DNA of 64,000 nucleotides from Pseudomonas viridiflava (GTDB lineage Bacteria; Pseudomonadota; Gammaproteobacteria; Pseudomonadales; Pseudomonadaceae): contig NZ_LKEH01000026.1 in the NCBI RefSeq assembly GCF_001642795.1, positions 450,342-514,341 of the forward strand. Direction: 5' to 3'. Positions 47,048 to 57,155 of this stretch are shown piece by piece (within the stretch, counting starts at the first letter, position 1; every line of letters starts with the position of its first letter). Under the pieces are notes generated by a model. The model did no database searches, was not told the origin of the DNA, and saw only the letters and a list, made by a program, of their open reading frames with translations. The translations under genes and the position numbers were made by a program.

Positions 47048-47452
47048 TCACCCGCGACGTGCATTCTCCACCGAGACCTGATTATTCAGCGTCCAGAAGT
47101 CATAAAGGATGCCGATCAGGAACAGCCCGCCTGTGAACAGGTAGATAACCCCGGTGATCCACTTGCCCATGTACATGCGATGCACGCCGAAGAGGCCGAG
47201 GAAGGTCAGCAGGATCCAGGCCAGGCTGTAGTCGGTCGAACCTGACGTGAAGCGCAGGTCCGCTTCGCGATCCATCGACGGAATCAGAAACAGGTCGATC
47301 AGCCAGCCGATGCCTAGCAGCCCGAATGTGAAGAACCAGATGGTCCCGGTCACTGGCTTGCCGTAGTAGAAACGGTGCGCGCCGAGGAACCCGAAAATCC
47401 ACAACAGATAACCCATGACCTTGCTGTGTGTGTCGGAGCGATAGCCGTTCAT
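47048..47452 (-). CDS. TM2 domain membrane protein
   Basis: Protein of 134 residues with two TM2-type repeats, GFLGAHRFYYGK and GLFGVHRMYMGKW. Each repeat is followed by a hydrophobic hairpin, giving about four membrane helices. The function is unknown. ATG 47,452 with AGAGGATAC upstream is preferred; the longer frame from 47,506 is AT-rich and unsupported. It is divergent from the NlpC/P60 gene across 250 bp. Confidence 0.8.
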   Translation of the reverse strand: MNGYRSDTHSKVMGYLLWIFGFLGAHRFYYGKPVTGTIWFFTFGLLGIGWLIDLFLIPSMDREADLRFTSGSTDYSLAWILLTFLGLFGVHRMYMGKWITGVIYLFTGGLFLIGILYDFWTLNNQVSVENARRG

Positions 47453-47702
47453 TTGTATCCTCTCTGAGTCAATAGAAAAAAATAAATAACATTTTTGTGA
47501 CTCCACTGTCGTCTTCCGACGTACGGCATCCTACGCCCTTATGCACCGTCAAACCCTTGTCGCCAAAGGAATTACGGAGAAAACAGAAAGAGTCTTTCGC
47601 GCATTTTGCAATGATGCCACTGTGACTCACTCGACAAATGGGGTCAGGATTTTCAAAAAAGCTGTTATAAAGTTGCGCGCTGACCACCATGAGCCTTGCC
47701 AA

Positions 47703-48386
47703 ATGCGTCCTTTTTTCAAGACATGGCTAACCATTTGCCTGTTTATGCCACTGGCCGCCCACGCCACCAATCGTGAGCAACAGCTTCCTGCGAGCTTCTC
47801 GGGTTACACCGCCAAAAGTCACCTTACGCCCGTGATAGCAACGCGAAATACGCCTCAGGAAACCACCGTCACTCCACATGCAACGCGAACCACCCGCGCC
47901 GTTCAGACGCCGGTTTCGCGAAAGAATTCCTCCAAGGCTGCCCACACTCAGGCTCTGAACGCGGGTAACGCAAAACAGGGCAACGCCGTTGTGAAACGTG
48001 CGCTGCAGACTGTCGGCACGCCCTATCGCTGGGGCGGTACAACGCCGGGCAAAGGTCTGGATTGCAGTGGGCTGGTGAAGTACGCCTACAGCGACGTTCG
48101 TGAAGTCGACTTGCCACGTACGTCCAATGCCATGGCCCAAGGCCACGGGCAGACAGTGGATCGCAAGGATTTGAAACCGGGTGACCTGCTGTTCTTCAAC
48201 ATCAAGAGCCGCAACGTGAACCACGTGGCGATCTATCTGGGCGACAACAAGTTCGTTCATGCGCCGCGTCGTGGCAAGGCTGTCACCGTGGACACGCTGA
48301 ACAAGCCGTACTGGAACAGTCACTACAAGATCGCCAAGCGCGTACTACCCAAGCAGACCACGCAAATGCGGGTCGTGCAGCGCTGA
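47703..48386 (+). CDS. NlpC/P60 (C40) peptidoglycan peptidase, secreted
   Basis: Protein of 227 residues. A signal peptide (MRPFFKTWLTICLFMPLAA, cut after AHA) is followed by a Thr-rich linker and a C-terminal NlpC/P60 domain. The catalytic Cys is in DCSGLVKYAY, the first His in NHVAIYLG, and a further His in VHAP. It should cleave peptidoglycan stem peptides in the periplasm. ATG 47,703 is fixed by the signal peptide. It is convergent with pilT over a short hairpin. Confidence 0.88.
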   Translation: MRPFFKTWLTICLFMPLAAHATNREQQLPASFSGYTAKSHLTPVIATRNTPQETTVTPHATRTTRAVQTPVSRKNSSKAAHTQALNAGNAKQGNAVVKRALQTVGTPYRWGGTTPGKGLDCSGLVKYAYSDVREVDLPRTSNAMAQGHGQTVDRKDLKPGDLLFFNIKSRNVNHVAIYLGDNKFVHAPRRGKAVTVDTLNKPYWNSHYKIAKRVLPKQTTQMRVVQR

Positions 48387-48395
48387 TCCCCTCCA

Positions 48396-48425
48396 AGGCC
48401 TGCCTCTGCGCAGGCCTGTTTCATC
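48396..48425. terminator. Hairpin between NlpC/P60 gene and pilT
   Basis: The 8-bp stem aggcctgc/gcaggcct with a 6-nt loop is followed by tgtttcat. It sits between convergent stops (48,386 and 48,444). The T tract is weak, so termination is likely but not certain. Confidence 0.55.
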
Positions 48426-48443
48426 TCCCCCCTTTACCATTCC

Positions 48444-49478
48444 CTAGAAGTTGTCAGGCACCTTGGCCCGCTCGCGTGCGCTTTCACGGGTGATCAGGCC
48501 TTTCTTGACCAGATCGGCCAGGCACATGTCCAGCGTCTGCATGCCCATCGAGCCTCCGGTCTGAATGGCCGAATACATCTGCGCCACCTTGTCTTCACGA
48601 ATCAGGTTACGGATCGCGGGCGTGCCCATCATGATTTCATGAGCCGCGATCCGGCCGCCGCCGACCTTCTTGAGCAGTGACTGCGACACCACCGCGTGCA
48701 GCGACTCGGACAGCATCGAGCGGATCATCGATTTTTCCTGAGCCGGAAACACGTCCACCACCCGGTCGATGGTCTTGGCCGCTGATGTCGTGTGCAGCGT
48801 GCCGAACACCAGGTGGCCGGTCTCGGCCGCCGTCAGCGCCAGACGAATTGTCTCGAGGTCGCGCAGCTCGCCCACCAGAATCACGTCCGGGTCTTCACGC
48901 AGTGCCGAACGCAAAGCCTCCGAAAACCCGAGCGTGTCGCGATGCACTTCGCGCTGGTTGACCAGGCACTTCTTGGATTCGTGAACGAATTCGATAGGGT
49001 CTTCGATGGTCAGGATATGGTGATGCTTGTTGCAGTTGAGGTAGTCGATCATCGCCGCCAGCGTGGTCGATTTACCCGACCCGGTCGGCCCCGTGACCAG
49101 AATCAGGCCGCGAGGCACGTCTGTAATCTTGCGAAACACACTGCCCATGCCCAGATCCTCCATGCTCAGGATCCGGGAGGGAATGGTCCGAAACACAGCG
49201 CCAGCGCCACGATTCTGGTTGAAGGCGTTGACGCGGAACCGCGCGACACCCGGCACTTCGAACGAGAAGTCGGTTTCCAGAGACTCCTCGAAGACCTGGC
49301 GCTGCTTGTCGTTCATGATGTCGTAGATCAGCGCCTTGACTTCTTTTGCATCGAGCGGTGGCAGGTTGATCCGCCGCACATCGCCGTCGACACGGATCAT
49401 CGGCGGCAGGCCTGCAGAGAGGTGCAAGTCCGACGCGCCCTGTTTGGCACTGAAGGCCAGCAGCTCGGTAATATCCAT
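48444..49478 (-). CDS. pilT: PilT, type IV pilus retraction ATPase
   Basis: Protein of 344 residues: Walker A GPTGSGKSTTLA, an Asp box and Walker B (DPDVILVGELRD), a His box (GTLHTTSA), and the PilT-specific AIRNLIRE motif near the C-terminus. It powers pilus retraction for twitching. ATG 49,478 gives the standard N-terminus MDITELLAFSAKQGASDLH. pilU, which follows pilT in P. aeruginosa, is absent; the next gene is the convergent NlpC peptidase. It is divergent from yggS. Confidence 0.96.
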   Translation of the reverse strand: MDITELLAFSAKQGASDLHLSAGLPPMIRVDGDVRRINLPPLDAKEVKALIYDIMNDKQRQVFEESLETDFSFEVPGVARFRVNAFNQNRGAGAVFRTIPSRILSMEDLGMGSVFRKITDVPRGLILVTGPTGSGKSTTLAAMIDYLNCNKHHHILTIEDPIEFVHESKKCLVNQREVHRDTLGFSEALRSALREDPDVILVGELRDLETIRLALTAAETGHLVFGTLHTTSAAKTIDRVVDVFPAQEKSMIRSMLSESLHAVVSQSLLKKVGGGRIAAHEIMMGTPAIRNLIREDKVAQMYSAIQTGGSMGMQTLDMCLADLVKKGLITRESARERAKVPDNF

Positions 49479-49533
49479 ACAGCTCCTCAATCACATAGAA
49501 TGCCGCAGACTTTAGCCCTGCTGGCGCAAATCA

Positions 49534-50220
49534 ATGTCCACGATAGCAGCGAACATTTCAACGCTCGAACAGCGAATTCGTACAGCGTCTCTCGCAGCGC
49601 AGCGAGATCCGGCCTCGGTCGGCCTGCTGGCGGTGAGTAAAACCAAGCCCTCCAGCGCATTGCGGGAAGCATACGCTGCCGGATTGCGTGACTTTGGCGA
49701 AAATTATTTGCAGGAAGCCCTCGGCAAACAGGGCGAATTGGCGGACCTGCCCTTGTGCTGGCACTTCATTGGCCCCATTCAATCGAACAAAACGCGCGCA
49801 ATCGCCGAAAACTTCGCCTGGGTACATTCCGTGGATCGCCTGAAAATTGCTCAACGCCTCTCTGAGCAGCGGCCTGAAGGTCTGGAGCCGCTCAACATCT
49901 GCATTCAGGTGAATGTCAGTGGCGAGGCCAGCAAATCAGGCTGTACGCCAGAGGATCTGCCAGCACTGGCCGCTGCCATCAGCGCCCTGCCGCGCCTGAA
50001 GCTGCGTGGCCTGATGGCGATTCCCGAGCCCACCGAAGATCAGGCTGAACAGGCCGCTGCCTTTGCGGCTGTGCGCACGCTGCAGGACCAGTTGGACCTG
50101 CCGCTCGACACCCTTTCCATGGGCATGAGCCACGACCTGGAAGCCGCCATCGCTCAAGGCGCAACCTGGGTACGGATCGGCACCGCCCTTTTTGGCGCCC
50201 GCGACTACGGCCAGCCATAA
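49534..50220 (+). CDS. yggS: YggS-family PLP homeostasis protein
   Basis: PLP-binding fold type III protein of 228 residues. The PLP lysine is in LLAVSKTKP, and GMSHDLEAAIAQGATWVRIG is the phosphate-binding end. The family controls free pyridoxal phosphate and has no known catalytic reaction. It is first in yggS-proC-yggT, with 22 bp to proC. Confidence 0.94.
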   Translation: MSTIAANISTLEQRIRTASLAAQRDPASVGLLAVSKTKPSSALREAYAAGLRDFGENYLQEALGKQGELADLPLCWHFIGPIQSNKTRAIAENFAWVHSVDRLKIAQRLSEQRPEGLEPLNICIQVNVSGEASKSGCTPEDLPALAAAISALPRLKLRGLMAIPEPTEDQAEQAAAFAAVRTLQDQLDLPLDTLSMGMSHDLEAAIAQGATWVRIGTALFGARDYGQP

Positions 50221-50242
50221 CCTCCACACAAGGACCCCACTC

Positions 50243-51061
50243 ATGAGCAAGACCCGTATCGCCTTCATCGGCGCCGGAAACATGGCCTCCAGCCTGATCG
50301 GCGGACTGCGTGCCCAAGGTGTGGAGGCGAGCCTGATCTGTGCCAGCGCGCCGGGAGCCGAAACCCGCGAGCGCATTTCGACCGAGCACGGCATCAAGGT
50401 CTTCGCCGACAACGCCGAAGCAGTCAAGGGTGCGGACGTTGTGGTACTCGCGGTCAAGCCACAGTTGATGAAAGCCGTGTGCGAAGCCCTCAAGCCCAGT
50501 CTGGAAGCGCATCAGTTGATTGTTTCGGTGGCTGCCGGCATCACCTGCGCCAGCCTGACCAAATGGCTGGGCGAACAGCCGGTGGTCCGCTGCATGCCCA
50601 ATACGCCTTCGCTATTGCGTCAGGGTGCCAGCGGCCTGTATGCCACAGCGAATGTCACCGCCACACAGCGCGAACAGGCCGAACAAATGCTGTCCGCCGT
50701 CGGGATCGCGGTCTGGGTCGAGCAGGAAAAGCACATGGACGCCGTCACTGCGGTGTCCGGCAGCGGCCCTGCCTACTTTTTTCTAATGATGGAAGCCATG
50801 ACCGCCGCAGGTGTGAAACTGGGCCTGCCGGAAGACATCGCTAAAAAACTCACCCTGCAAACCGCACTCGGCTCGGCGCTGATCGCGACGGGCAGCGATG
50901 TGGATGCAGGCGAATTGCGTCGTCGTGTCGCCTCACCGGGCGGCACCACAGAAGCCGCGATCAAGGCATTTCAGGCAGGCGGTTTCGAAGCACTGGTGCA
51001 AACCGCGCTGACCGCCGCCGATCACCGCGCAGCCGAACTGGCTGAGCAACTGGGCAAATAA
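50243..51061 (+). CDS. proC: Pyrroline-5-carboxylate reductase ProC
   Basis: Protein of 272 residues: NADP site IAFIGAGNMASSLIGGL, and C-terminal active region SGSGPAYFF and SPGGTTEAAIK. It makes proline from P5C, the reverse of the PutA direction encoded earlier in this window. ATG 50,243 has AAGGACC upstream. The longer frame from 50,192 overlaps yggS. Confidence 0.96.
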   Translation: MSKTRIAFIGAGNMASSLIGGLRAQGVEASLICASAPGAETRERISTEHGIKVFADNAEAVKGADVVVLAVKPQLMKAVCEALKPSLEAHQLIVSVAAGITCASLTKWLGEQPVVRCMPNTPSLLRQGASGLYATANVTATQREQAEQMLSAVGIAVWVEQEKHMDAVTAVSGSGPAYFFLMMEAMTAAGVKLGLPEDIAKKLTLQTALGSALIATGSDVDAGELRRRVASPGGTTEAAIKAFQAGGFEALVQTALTAADHRAAELAEQLGK

Positions 51062-51087
51062 TTTCAGGTCTTTTTCGGAGCAGATTG

Positions 51088-51678
51088 ATGATCGGATTGA
51101 ACACCGCTGCAATTTATGTCCTGCAAACCCTCGGCAGTCTGTATTTGATGCTCATCCTGTTGCGCTTCGTGCTGCAACTGGTGCGAGCGAACTTCTACAA
51201 CCCGCTGAGCCAATTCATCGTCAAGGCCACTCAGCCGCTGCTCAAGCCGCTGCGACGCATCATTCCGAGTATTTTCGGACTGGACATGTCGTCGCTGGTG
51301 CTGGCGATCATCGTGCAGATGATTCTGATGGCCCTTACCTTGCTGCTGATAGCCGGCACCGCCGGTGATCCGTTGCTTCTGCTGCTGTGGTCGATCATCA
51401 GCGTGACGGCACTGTTCCTGAAGATATTCTTCTTTGCCCTGATTATCAGCGTAATCCTGTCCTGGGTCGCGCCGGGCAGCAACAATCCTGGTGCGGAACT
51501 GGTCAACCAGATCTGCGAACCGGCGCTGGCACCCTTCCGCAGAATCGTGCCGAACCTGGGCGGCCTCGACATCTCACCGATCCTCGCGTTTCTGGTGCTC
51601 AAGCTGCTGGACATGCTGGTCATCAACAACCTGGCGGCCATGAGCCACATGCCGGAAGTGCTGCGCCTGTTGATGTAA
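51088..51678 (+). CDS. yggT: YggT-family membrane protein
   Basis: Protein of 196 residues with two YggT domains, each having paired hydrophobic helices (e.g. NPLSQFIVKATQPLLKPLRR). The function is unresolved; in E. coli it was linked to osmotic tolerance. ATG 51,088 has CGGAG at 7 nt. It follows proC by 26 bp in a yggS-proC-yggT operon. A REP follows. Confidence 0.9.
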   Translation: MIGLNTAAIYVLQTLGSLYLMLILLRFVLQLVRANFYNPLSQFIVKATQPLLKPLRRIIPSIFGLDMSSLVLAIIVQMILMALTLLLIAGTAGDPLLLLLWSIISVTALFLKIFFFALIISVILSWVAPGSNNPGAELVNQICEPALAPFRRIVPNLGGLDISPILAFLVLKLLDMLVINNLAAMSHMPEVLRLLM

Positions 51679-51699
51679 TCCCTTGATGATGATCTGGCG

Positions 51700-51790
51700 A
51701 TCGTTCCCACGAGCATGGGAACGATCATCATCGTATTCCTCCAAGAGGACTTGTGTATAACGATGAGCGCGGAGCGATGGGCACGATCAG
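51700..51790. repeat. REP-type element with perfect hairpin (type 1)
   Basis: An 11-bp perfect stem gatcgttccca/tgggaacgatc lies soon after the yggT stop. It is followed by ggacttgtgtataacgatga and cggagcgatgggcacgatc. The last part is shared with the fragment at the left window edge. A long metX frame reads through it, so the metX start must be placed after it. Confidence 0.75.
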
Positions 51791-51885
51791 TGTTGAGGCA
51801 GTCCGTACCGTGCCTGATATTCCCTTATTGCCGCTGCCCCCCACGGTCTTTAGACTTACGCCTCATTCAAGCGAGAGCAGGGTCG

Positions 51886-53025
51886 ATGCCCACGGTCTTT
51901 CCCCACGATTCTGTCGGTCTGGTCACACCGCAACTGGCCCATTTCAGCGAGCCTCTGGCGCTGGCGTGTGGACGTTCGCTGCCGGCCTACGACCTGATTT
52001 ACGAAACCTACGGTCAACTCAATGCCACGGCCAGCAATGCCGTGCTGATCTGTCACGCGCTGTCCGGGCATCATCATGCGGCGGGCTTTCACAGCGTCGA
52101 TGATCGCAAGCCCGGCTGGTGGGACAGTTGCATCGGTCCCGGCAAGCCTATCGATACCAACAAATTCTTCGTCGTCAGCCTGAATAATCTGGGCGGCTGT
52201 AACGGTTCGACCGGCCCCAGCAGCATCGATCCGGAAACCGGCAAGCCTTTCGGCGCCAACTTCCCGGTCGTCACCGTGGAAGACTGGGTCAACAGCCAGG
52301 CCCGCTTGGCCGACGTTCTGGGGATCGCCCAGTGGGCTGCGGTCATCGGCGGCAGCCTGGGTGGCATGCAAGCATTGCAATGGACCATCAGCTACCCCGA
52401 GCGCGTGCGTCACTGCCTGGCCATCGCGTCAGCCCCCAAGCTGTCGGCACAGAACATCGCCTTCAACGAAGTGGCGCGTCAGGCCATCCTCACGGACCCC
52501 GAATTCCACGGCGGCTCGTTTCAGGAGCGTGGCGTGATCCCCAAACGCGGCCTGATGCTGGCGCGCATGGTTGGCCACATCACCTATCTGTCCGATGACT
52601 CGATGGGCGAGAAATTCGGCCGCGGCCTGAAGAGCGAGAAGCTCAATTACGATTTCCACAGTGTCGAGTTTCAGGTCGAGAGCTACCTGCGTTATCAGGG
52701 TGAAGAGTTCTCCGGGCGTTTCGACGCCAATACCTACCTGTTGATGACCAAGGCGCTGGATTACTTCGACCCGGCCGCCAACTTCAACGACGACCTGGCC
52801 AAGACCTTCGCCAATGCGACAGCCAGGTTCTGCGTGATGTCCTTCACCACCGACTGGCGCTTCTCGCCAGCCCGCTCCCGCGAACTGGTGGACGCGCTGA
52901 TGGCGGCCCGCAAGGACGTCTGCTACCTGGAAATCGATGCGCCTCAGGGTCACGACGCCTTCCTGATTCCCATCCCGCGCTATCTGCAGGCTTTCAGTAA
53001 TTACATGAATCGAATTTCGCTGTGA
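51886..53025 (+). CDS. metX: Homoserine O-acyltransferase MetX (probably O-succinyltransferase)
   Basis: Alpha/beta-hydrolase enzyme of 379 residues: nucleophile Ser in [12 protein letters not shown], Asp in [10 protein letters not shown], and His in GHDAFL. MetX proteins of this genus make O-succinylhomoserine although the fold is that of acetyltransferases; acyl choice cannot be read securely here. ATG 51,886 ([13 protein letters not shown]) is the family start. metW begins 7 bp downstream. Confidence 0.93.
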   Translation: MPTVFPHDSVGLVTPQLAHFSEPLALACGRSLPAYDLIYETYGQLNATASNAVLICHALSGHHHAAGFHSVDDRKPGWWDSCIGPGKPIDTNKFFVVSLNNLGGCNGSTGPSSIDPETGKPFGANFPVVTVEDWVNSQARLADVLGIAQWAAVIGGSLGGMQALQWTISYPERVRHCLAIASAPKLSAQNIAFNEVARQAILTDPEFHGGSFQERGVIPKRGLMLARMVGHITYLSDDSMGEKFGRGLKSEKLNYDFHSVEFQVESYLRYQGEEFSGRFDANTYLLMTKALDYFDPAANFNDDLAKTFANATARFCVMSFTTDWRFSPARSRELVDALMAARKDVCYLEIDAPQGHDAFLIPIPRYLQAFSNYMNRISL

Positions 53026-53032
53026 GGATGTC

Positions 53033-53653
53033 ATGAGAGCCGATCTGGAAATCATCCAGGAATGGATTCCCGCTGGCAGCCGCGTGCTCGACCTGGGTTG
53101 CGGTGACGGCGAGCTGCTGACCTGGTTGCGTGACCATAAGCAGGTCACCGGCTACGGCCTGGAAAACGACGCAGACAACATCGCCCAGTGCGTCGCCAAG
53201 GGCATCAACGTCATCGAGCAGGACCTGGATAAAGGCCTGGGCAACTTCGCCAGCAACAGTTTCGACATCGTGGTCATGACTCAGGCGCTGCAAGCCGTGC
53301 ATTACCCGGACCGGATCCTCGACGAAATGCTGCGGGTCGGCCGGCAATGCATCATCACCTTCCCGAACTTCGGCCACTGGCGCTGCCGCTGGTATCTGGC
53401 GAGCAAGGGCCGCATGCCGGTCTCCGAGTTTCTGCCTTACACCTGGTACAACACGCCGAACATCCACTTCTGCACCTTCGGCGATTTCGAAGAACTGTGC
53501 CGCGAGCGCGATGCACAGGTACTCGACCGACTGGCTGTCGATCAGCAGCACCGCCATGGGTGGGCCAGCAAGCTATGGCCTAATCTGTTGGGTGAAATCG
53601 GCATCTACCGGGTCACCAGCCCTGGGCTGACGGACCACCGGATTGCCGTGTAA
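53033..53653 (+). CDS. metW: MetW, methionine biosynthesis partner of MetX
   Basis: SAM-methyltransferase-fold protein of 206 residues (VLDLGCGDGELLTWL). The metX-metW pair is conserved, and MetW supports homoserine acylation. It is tightly linked to metX (7 bp) and precedes the DUF4426 gene by 22 bp. Confidence 0.93.
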   Translation: MRADLEIIQEWIPAGSRVLDLGCGDGELLTWLRDHKQVTGYGLENDADNIAQCVAKGINVIEQDLDKGLGNFASNSFDIVVMTQALQAVHYPDRILDEMLRVGRQCIITFPNFGHWRCRWYLASKGRMPVSEFLPYTWYNTPNIHFCTFGDFEELCRERDAQVLDRLAVDQQHRHGWASKLWPNLLGEIGIYRVTSPGLTDHRIAV

Positions 53654-53675
53654 CGCTGCTTTTCGAGGAAACGAC

Positions 53676-54110
53676 ATGCGCCGCCTGATGCTGTCTTTGC
53701 TGATCGCCAGTCTGAGCCTGCCCGCAATGGCAGCCGACGCCATCAAGGGCAATCGTCAGGAGCAGTTTGGCGACATCACGGTTTACTACAACACCTTCAA
53801 TTCGACGGCGCTGCAACCGGACATCGCCAGGACTGCGGAGCTGATCCGCAGCAAGGAACAGGGCGTCATCAACATCTCTGTGGTCCGTAATGGAAAGCCG
53901 CAGATGGCGCAGGTCAGCGGGACGATCAGGGATCTGGCCAATGACTCGCTGCCGCTGGGTTTCAAGCCGGTCACCGAATACGGCGCGGTCAGCTATGTGG
54001 CGCAGTACCCTGTGCCGCAGCAGGAAGTCCGAATTTTCGACATTACCGTCCAGACAGGCGGCAATACTCACCGTTTCAGTTTTAACCAGGAACTCTTTCC
54101 GGGCCAATGA
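53676..54110 (+). CDS. DUF4426 secreted protein
   Basis: Protein of 144 residues with a signal peptide ([19 protein letters not shown]), then a beta-rich domain typical of DUF4426 ([15 protein letters not shown]...NQELFPGQ). The function is unknown. GAGGAA precedes ATG 53,676. The stop overlaps the rdgB start (ATGATGA), so it is translationally coupled. Confidence 0.85.
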   Translation: MRRLMLSLLIASLSLPAMAADAIKGNRQEQFGDITVYYNTFNSTALQPDIARTAELIRSKEQGVINISVVRNGKPQMAQVSGTIRDLANDSLPLGFKPVTEYGAVSYVAQYPVPQQEVRIFDITVQTGGNTHRFSFNQELFPGQ

Positions 54111-54703
54111 TGAACCTTACCCAACTCGTACTGGCCAGCCACAACGCTGGCAAGCTCAAAGAACTCCAGGCCATGCTCGGCGACAGCGTCACCCTGCGCT
54201 CGGTAGGCGAATTCAGCCAGATCGAGCCGGAAGAGACCGGCCTGTCGTTCGTCGAGAACGCAATCCTCAAGGCCCGCAACGCATCGCGCCTGTCGGGCCT
54301 GCCTGCCCTGGCGGACGACTCGGGACTGGCGGTGGACTTTCTGGGCGGCGCGCCGGGGATTTATTCGGCACGCTACGCCGACGGCAAGGGCGACGCGGCC
54401 AACAACGCCAAGCTGCTGGACGCACTGAAAGACGTACCGGACGAGCAACGCGGTGCGCAGTTCGTGTGCGTACTGGCGCTGGTACGTCACGCCGATGACC
54501 CACTGCCGATTCTGTGTGAAGGTCTGTGGCACGGGCGCATTCTGCATGCAGCCAGTGGCGAACACGGCTTTGGCTACGACCCGCTGTTCTGGGTGCCGGA
54601 GCGCGACTGCTCCAGCGCAGAGCTGGGACCCGTCGAGAAAAACCAGCTCAGCCATCGCGCCCGCGCCATGGTCCTGCTGCGCCAGCGCCTGGGTCTGGAA
54701 TGA
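54107..54703 (+). CDS. rdgB: RdgB/HAM1 XTP/dITP diphosphatase
   Basis: Nucleotide-sanitising enzyme of 198 residues: [32 protein letters not shown] and SHRARAM. It removes ITP and XTP. It starts at ATG 54,107 or 54,110 (MM), overlapping the previous stop, and its own TGA overlaps the hemW ATG. Confidence 0.95.
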   Translation: MMNLTQLVLASHNAGKLKELQAMLGDSVTLRSVGEFSQIEPEETGLSFVENAILKARNASRLSGLPALADDSGLAVDFLGGAPGIYSARYADGKGDAANNAKLLDALKDVPDEQRGAQFVCVLALVRHADDPLPILCEGLWHGRILHAASGEHGFGYDPLFWVPERDCSSAELGPVEKNQLSHRARAMVLLRQRLGLE

Positions 54704-55914
54704 TCCACGATCCTTCTGCGCAGCCGCTGTTTCTGGGCGAGACCGGTTTTTCGTCCGAAGGCCCTCGCCCTGCGCTGCCGCACCTGCCGCCGTTGTCGCT
54801 GTACATCCACATTCCGTGGTGCGTGCGCAAATGCCCGTATTGCGACTTCAACTCCCACACGGCCAGCCCGGTGCTGCCGGAGCAGGAATACGTCGATGCA
54901 CTGCTGGCCGATCTGGATCAGGACCTGCCACACGTCTATGGTCGCGAGCTGCAATCGATCTTCTTCGGTGGCGGCACGCCCAGCCTGTTCAGTGCCGAGG
55001 CGCTGGGCCGTCTGTTGAAAGGTGTGGAACAACGCATTCGATTCGCCAGCGATATCGAAATCACCCTTGAAGCCAACCCCGGCACGTTCGAGCAGGCCAA
55101 GTTCAGCGCCTATCGCGCATTGGGTATCAACCGGCTGTCCATCGGCATCCAGAGCTTTCAGGAATCCAAGCTCAAGGCGCTGGGCCGGATCCACAATGGC
55201 GACGAAGCGATCCGCGCAGCGGACATGGCGCGTCAGGCCGGTTTCGACAACTTCAACCTGGACCTGATGCACGGCCTGCCGGATCAATCGCAGGACGAAG
55301 CGCTGGATGACCTGAGACAAGCCATCGCGCTGAAACCGACGCATCTGTCCTGGTATCAGCTGACACTGGAGCCCAACACGGTGTTCTGGAACCAGCCGCC
55401 GGTGCTGCCGGAAGACGACATCCTCTGGGACATTCAGGAAACTGGCCAGCAACTGCTGGCGGACCATGGCTACGCGCAATACGAAGTGTCGGCCTATGCA
55501 CAGCCCGGCAAACCGGCGCGGCATAACCTGAATTACTGGGCGTTCGGCGATTTCATCGGGATCGGCGCGGGCGCTCATGGCAAGCTGAGTCATCTGGACG
55601 GACGTATTTTCCGTACCTGGAAAACGCGGCTGCCCAAGGACTACCTGAACCCTGACAAACCTTTTCAGGCGGGCATGAAGCTATTGCCACTGGATGAATT
55701 GCCGTTCGAGTTCCTGATGAACGCCTTGCGACTGACAAAGGGCGTGGACGCTGCATTATTTCGGGAAAGAACGGGTCTAAGCGTCGACTCACTGGCCAGC
55801 GCTCGTAAACAGGCGGAGCAACGCGGTCTGTTGCAGACCGATCCGACACGTCTGGCAGCGACGCCGCAAGGCCAGCTTTTCCTCAATGACTTGTTGCAAT
55901 ACTTTCTGATCTAA
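54700..55914 (+). CDS. hemW: HemW, radical-SAM heme chaperone
   Basis: Protein of 404 residues with a radical-SAM cluster [10 protein letters not shown] (CxxxCxxC), GGGTPS, and the C-terminal HemW domain. HemW proteins bind heme and deliver it; they are often misnamed coproporphyrinogen oxidase (HemN). HemW carries the CxxxCxxC cluster but lacks an additional N-terminal cysteine typical of HemN. ATG 54,700 overlaps the rdgB stop (ATGA). Confidence 0.94.
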   Translation: MIHDPSAQPLFLGETGFSSEGPRPALPHLPPLSLYIHIPWCVRKCPYCDFNSHTASPVLPEQEYVDALLADLDQDLPHVYGRELQSIFFGGGTPSLFSAEALGRLLKGVEQRIRFASDIEITLEANPGTFEQAKFSAYRALGINRLSIGIQSFQESKLKALGRIHNGDEAIRAADMARQAGFDNFNLDLMHGLPDQSQDEALDDLRQAIALKPTHLSWYQLTLEPNTVFWNQPPVLPEDDILWDIQETGQQLLADHGYAQYEVSAYAQPGKPARHNLNYWAFGDFIGIGAGAHGKLSHLDGRIFRTWKTRLPKDYLNPDKPFQAGMKLLPLDELPFEFLMNALRLTKGVDAALFRERTGLSVDSLASARKQAEQRGLLQTDPTRLAATPQGQLFLNDLLQYFLI

Positions 55915-55923
55915 GGACCCTGC

Positions 55924-56247
55924 ATGGATCTCGTACTCGATCTGCTCGCCACCGTGTCACGCTGGAGTCGCAGCAACCTTTCAGAAATCGCCCTGGCGCT
56001 GGTGGGCTGCCTGCTGGTGCTGTTCGGCTCGGATGTCAAAGGCTGGCTGGAACAGCGCGTGGGCAGCATGGCAGGCGCCTTGCGCATCCCGATCATGGCC
56101 CTGCTGTGCACCGTCGGCAGCGGCCTGGCCCTGATCTACGCCACCCCTTGGGTCGTGCGCGGCCTGAGCCAGTTCAACAACTACAGCCTGGCGCCGGTGC
56201 TGTTGGTGGTGCTGGTGCTGATCGGGGTGGTTGCGGACAGGAAGTGA
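55924..56247 (+). CDS. DUF3392 membrane protein
   Basis: Protein of 107 residues with about three hydrophobic helices (IALALVGCLLVLFGSD, PIMALLCTVGSGLALIY and APVLLVVLVLIGVV). It matches DUF3392, of unknown function, and is last in the metX-metW-DUF4426-rdgB-hemW cluster, 9 bp after hemW. Confidence 0.82.
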   Translation: MDLVLDLLATVSRWSRSNLSEIALALVGCLLVLFGSDVKGWLEQRVGSMAGALRIPIMALLCTVGSGLALIYATPWVVRGLSQFNNYSLAPVLLVVLVLIGVVADRK

Positions 56248-56254
56248 TTTGATC

Positions 56255-56405
56255 ATTCCAGCGCTCCGCGTTCGCTTGAAGATGTGACGCAGAGCGTCCC
56301 GGGCTGCATGCCCACGCGGAGCATGGGCACGATCGGTGCGCTGGATATGATCGTTCCCACGCCCCAGCGTGGTAACGCCCCTCAGGACGCTCCGCGTCCG
56401 CTTCG
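56255..56405. repeat. REP-type element pair (type 1)
   Basis: Shows cagcgctccgcg, cccacgcggagcatgggcac, gatcgttcccacgccccagc and gacgctccgcgtccgc. It lies between convergent DUF3392 and trmB and ends beside the trmB stop (56,410). Confidence 0.75.
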
Positions 56406-56409
56406 ACGG

Positions 56410-57144
56410 TCAGTCAACCTTCTCGAACTTCAAATCCCAGACACCATGACCAAGACGCTCGCCACGGCGTTCGAACTTGGTGATCGGGCGTTCGGCCGGG
56501 CGCGGCACGTACTGATTGTCTTCGGCCTGATTGCGGAAACCCGGCGCGACGCTCATCACTTCCAGCATGTACTCGGCGTAAGGACCCCAGTCGGTCGCCA
56601 TGTGGAACACGCCACCGGTCTTCAGCTTGCTACGTACCAGCGCGGCAAACTCGGGCTGCACGATGCGGCGCTTGTGGTGACGGCTCTTGTGCCACGGATC
56701 CGGGAAGAACAGCATCAGGCGATCCAGGCTGTTGTCCGCGATGCAGCGGTTCAGCACTTCGATGGCATCGCAGTCATAGACCCGCACGTTGGTCAGGCCC
56801 TGAGTCAGCACGCCATTGAGCAATGCACCAACACCGGGGTAATGCACTTCAACACCAATGAAATCCTGCTCGGGCGCAGCCGCGGCCATTTCCAGCAATG
56901 AGTGCCCCATGCCGAAGCCGATTTCCAGCGTGCGCGGCGCAGAGCGGCCGAACACCTGATCAAAATCGACCGGCGCGTCCGTCAAGGACAGGCCGAATTT
57001 CGGACGCCCCTGATCCAGACCGCGCTGCTGGCCTTCGGTCATGCGGCCAGCACGCATCACGAAACTCTTGATGCGGCGGTGCTGGCGCTCTTCGCCCTCT
57101 TCGGTAGCAGGCGACTCTGGGTGCGGAACGTGCGAATCAGTCAT
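56410..57144 (-). CDS. trmB: tRNA (guanine-46-N7)-methyltransferase TrmB
   Basis: Protein of 244 residues: SAM site [30 protein letters not shown], and C-terminal [18 protein letters not shown]. It makes m7G46 in tRNA. ATG 57,144 is the family start, 11 bp after the thiG stop on the same strand. A longer frame runs into thiG. Confidence 0.95.
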   Translation of the reverse strand: MTDSHVPHPESPATEEGEERQHRRIKSFVMRAGRMTEGQQRGLDQGRPKFGLSLTDAPVDFDQVFGRSAPRTLEIGFGMGHSLLEMAAAAPEQDFIGVEVHYPGVGALLNGVLTQGLTNVRVYDCDAIEVLNRCIADNSLDRLMLFFPDPWHKSRHHKRRIVQPEFAALVRSKLKTGGVFHMATDWGPYAEYMLEVMSVAPGFRNQAEDNQYVPRPAERPITKFERRGERLGHGVWDLKFEKVD

Positions 57145-57155
57145 CAAACGGGCTC

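Noticed and set aside
51679..51885. SAM riboswitch before metX
   Set aside because: The region is REP plus unstructured sequence; no SAM-I or SAM-II core elements were recognisable.
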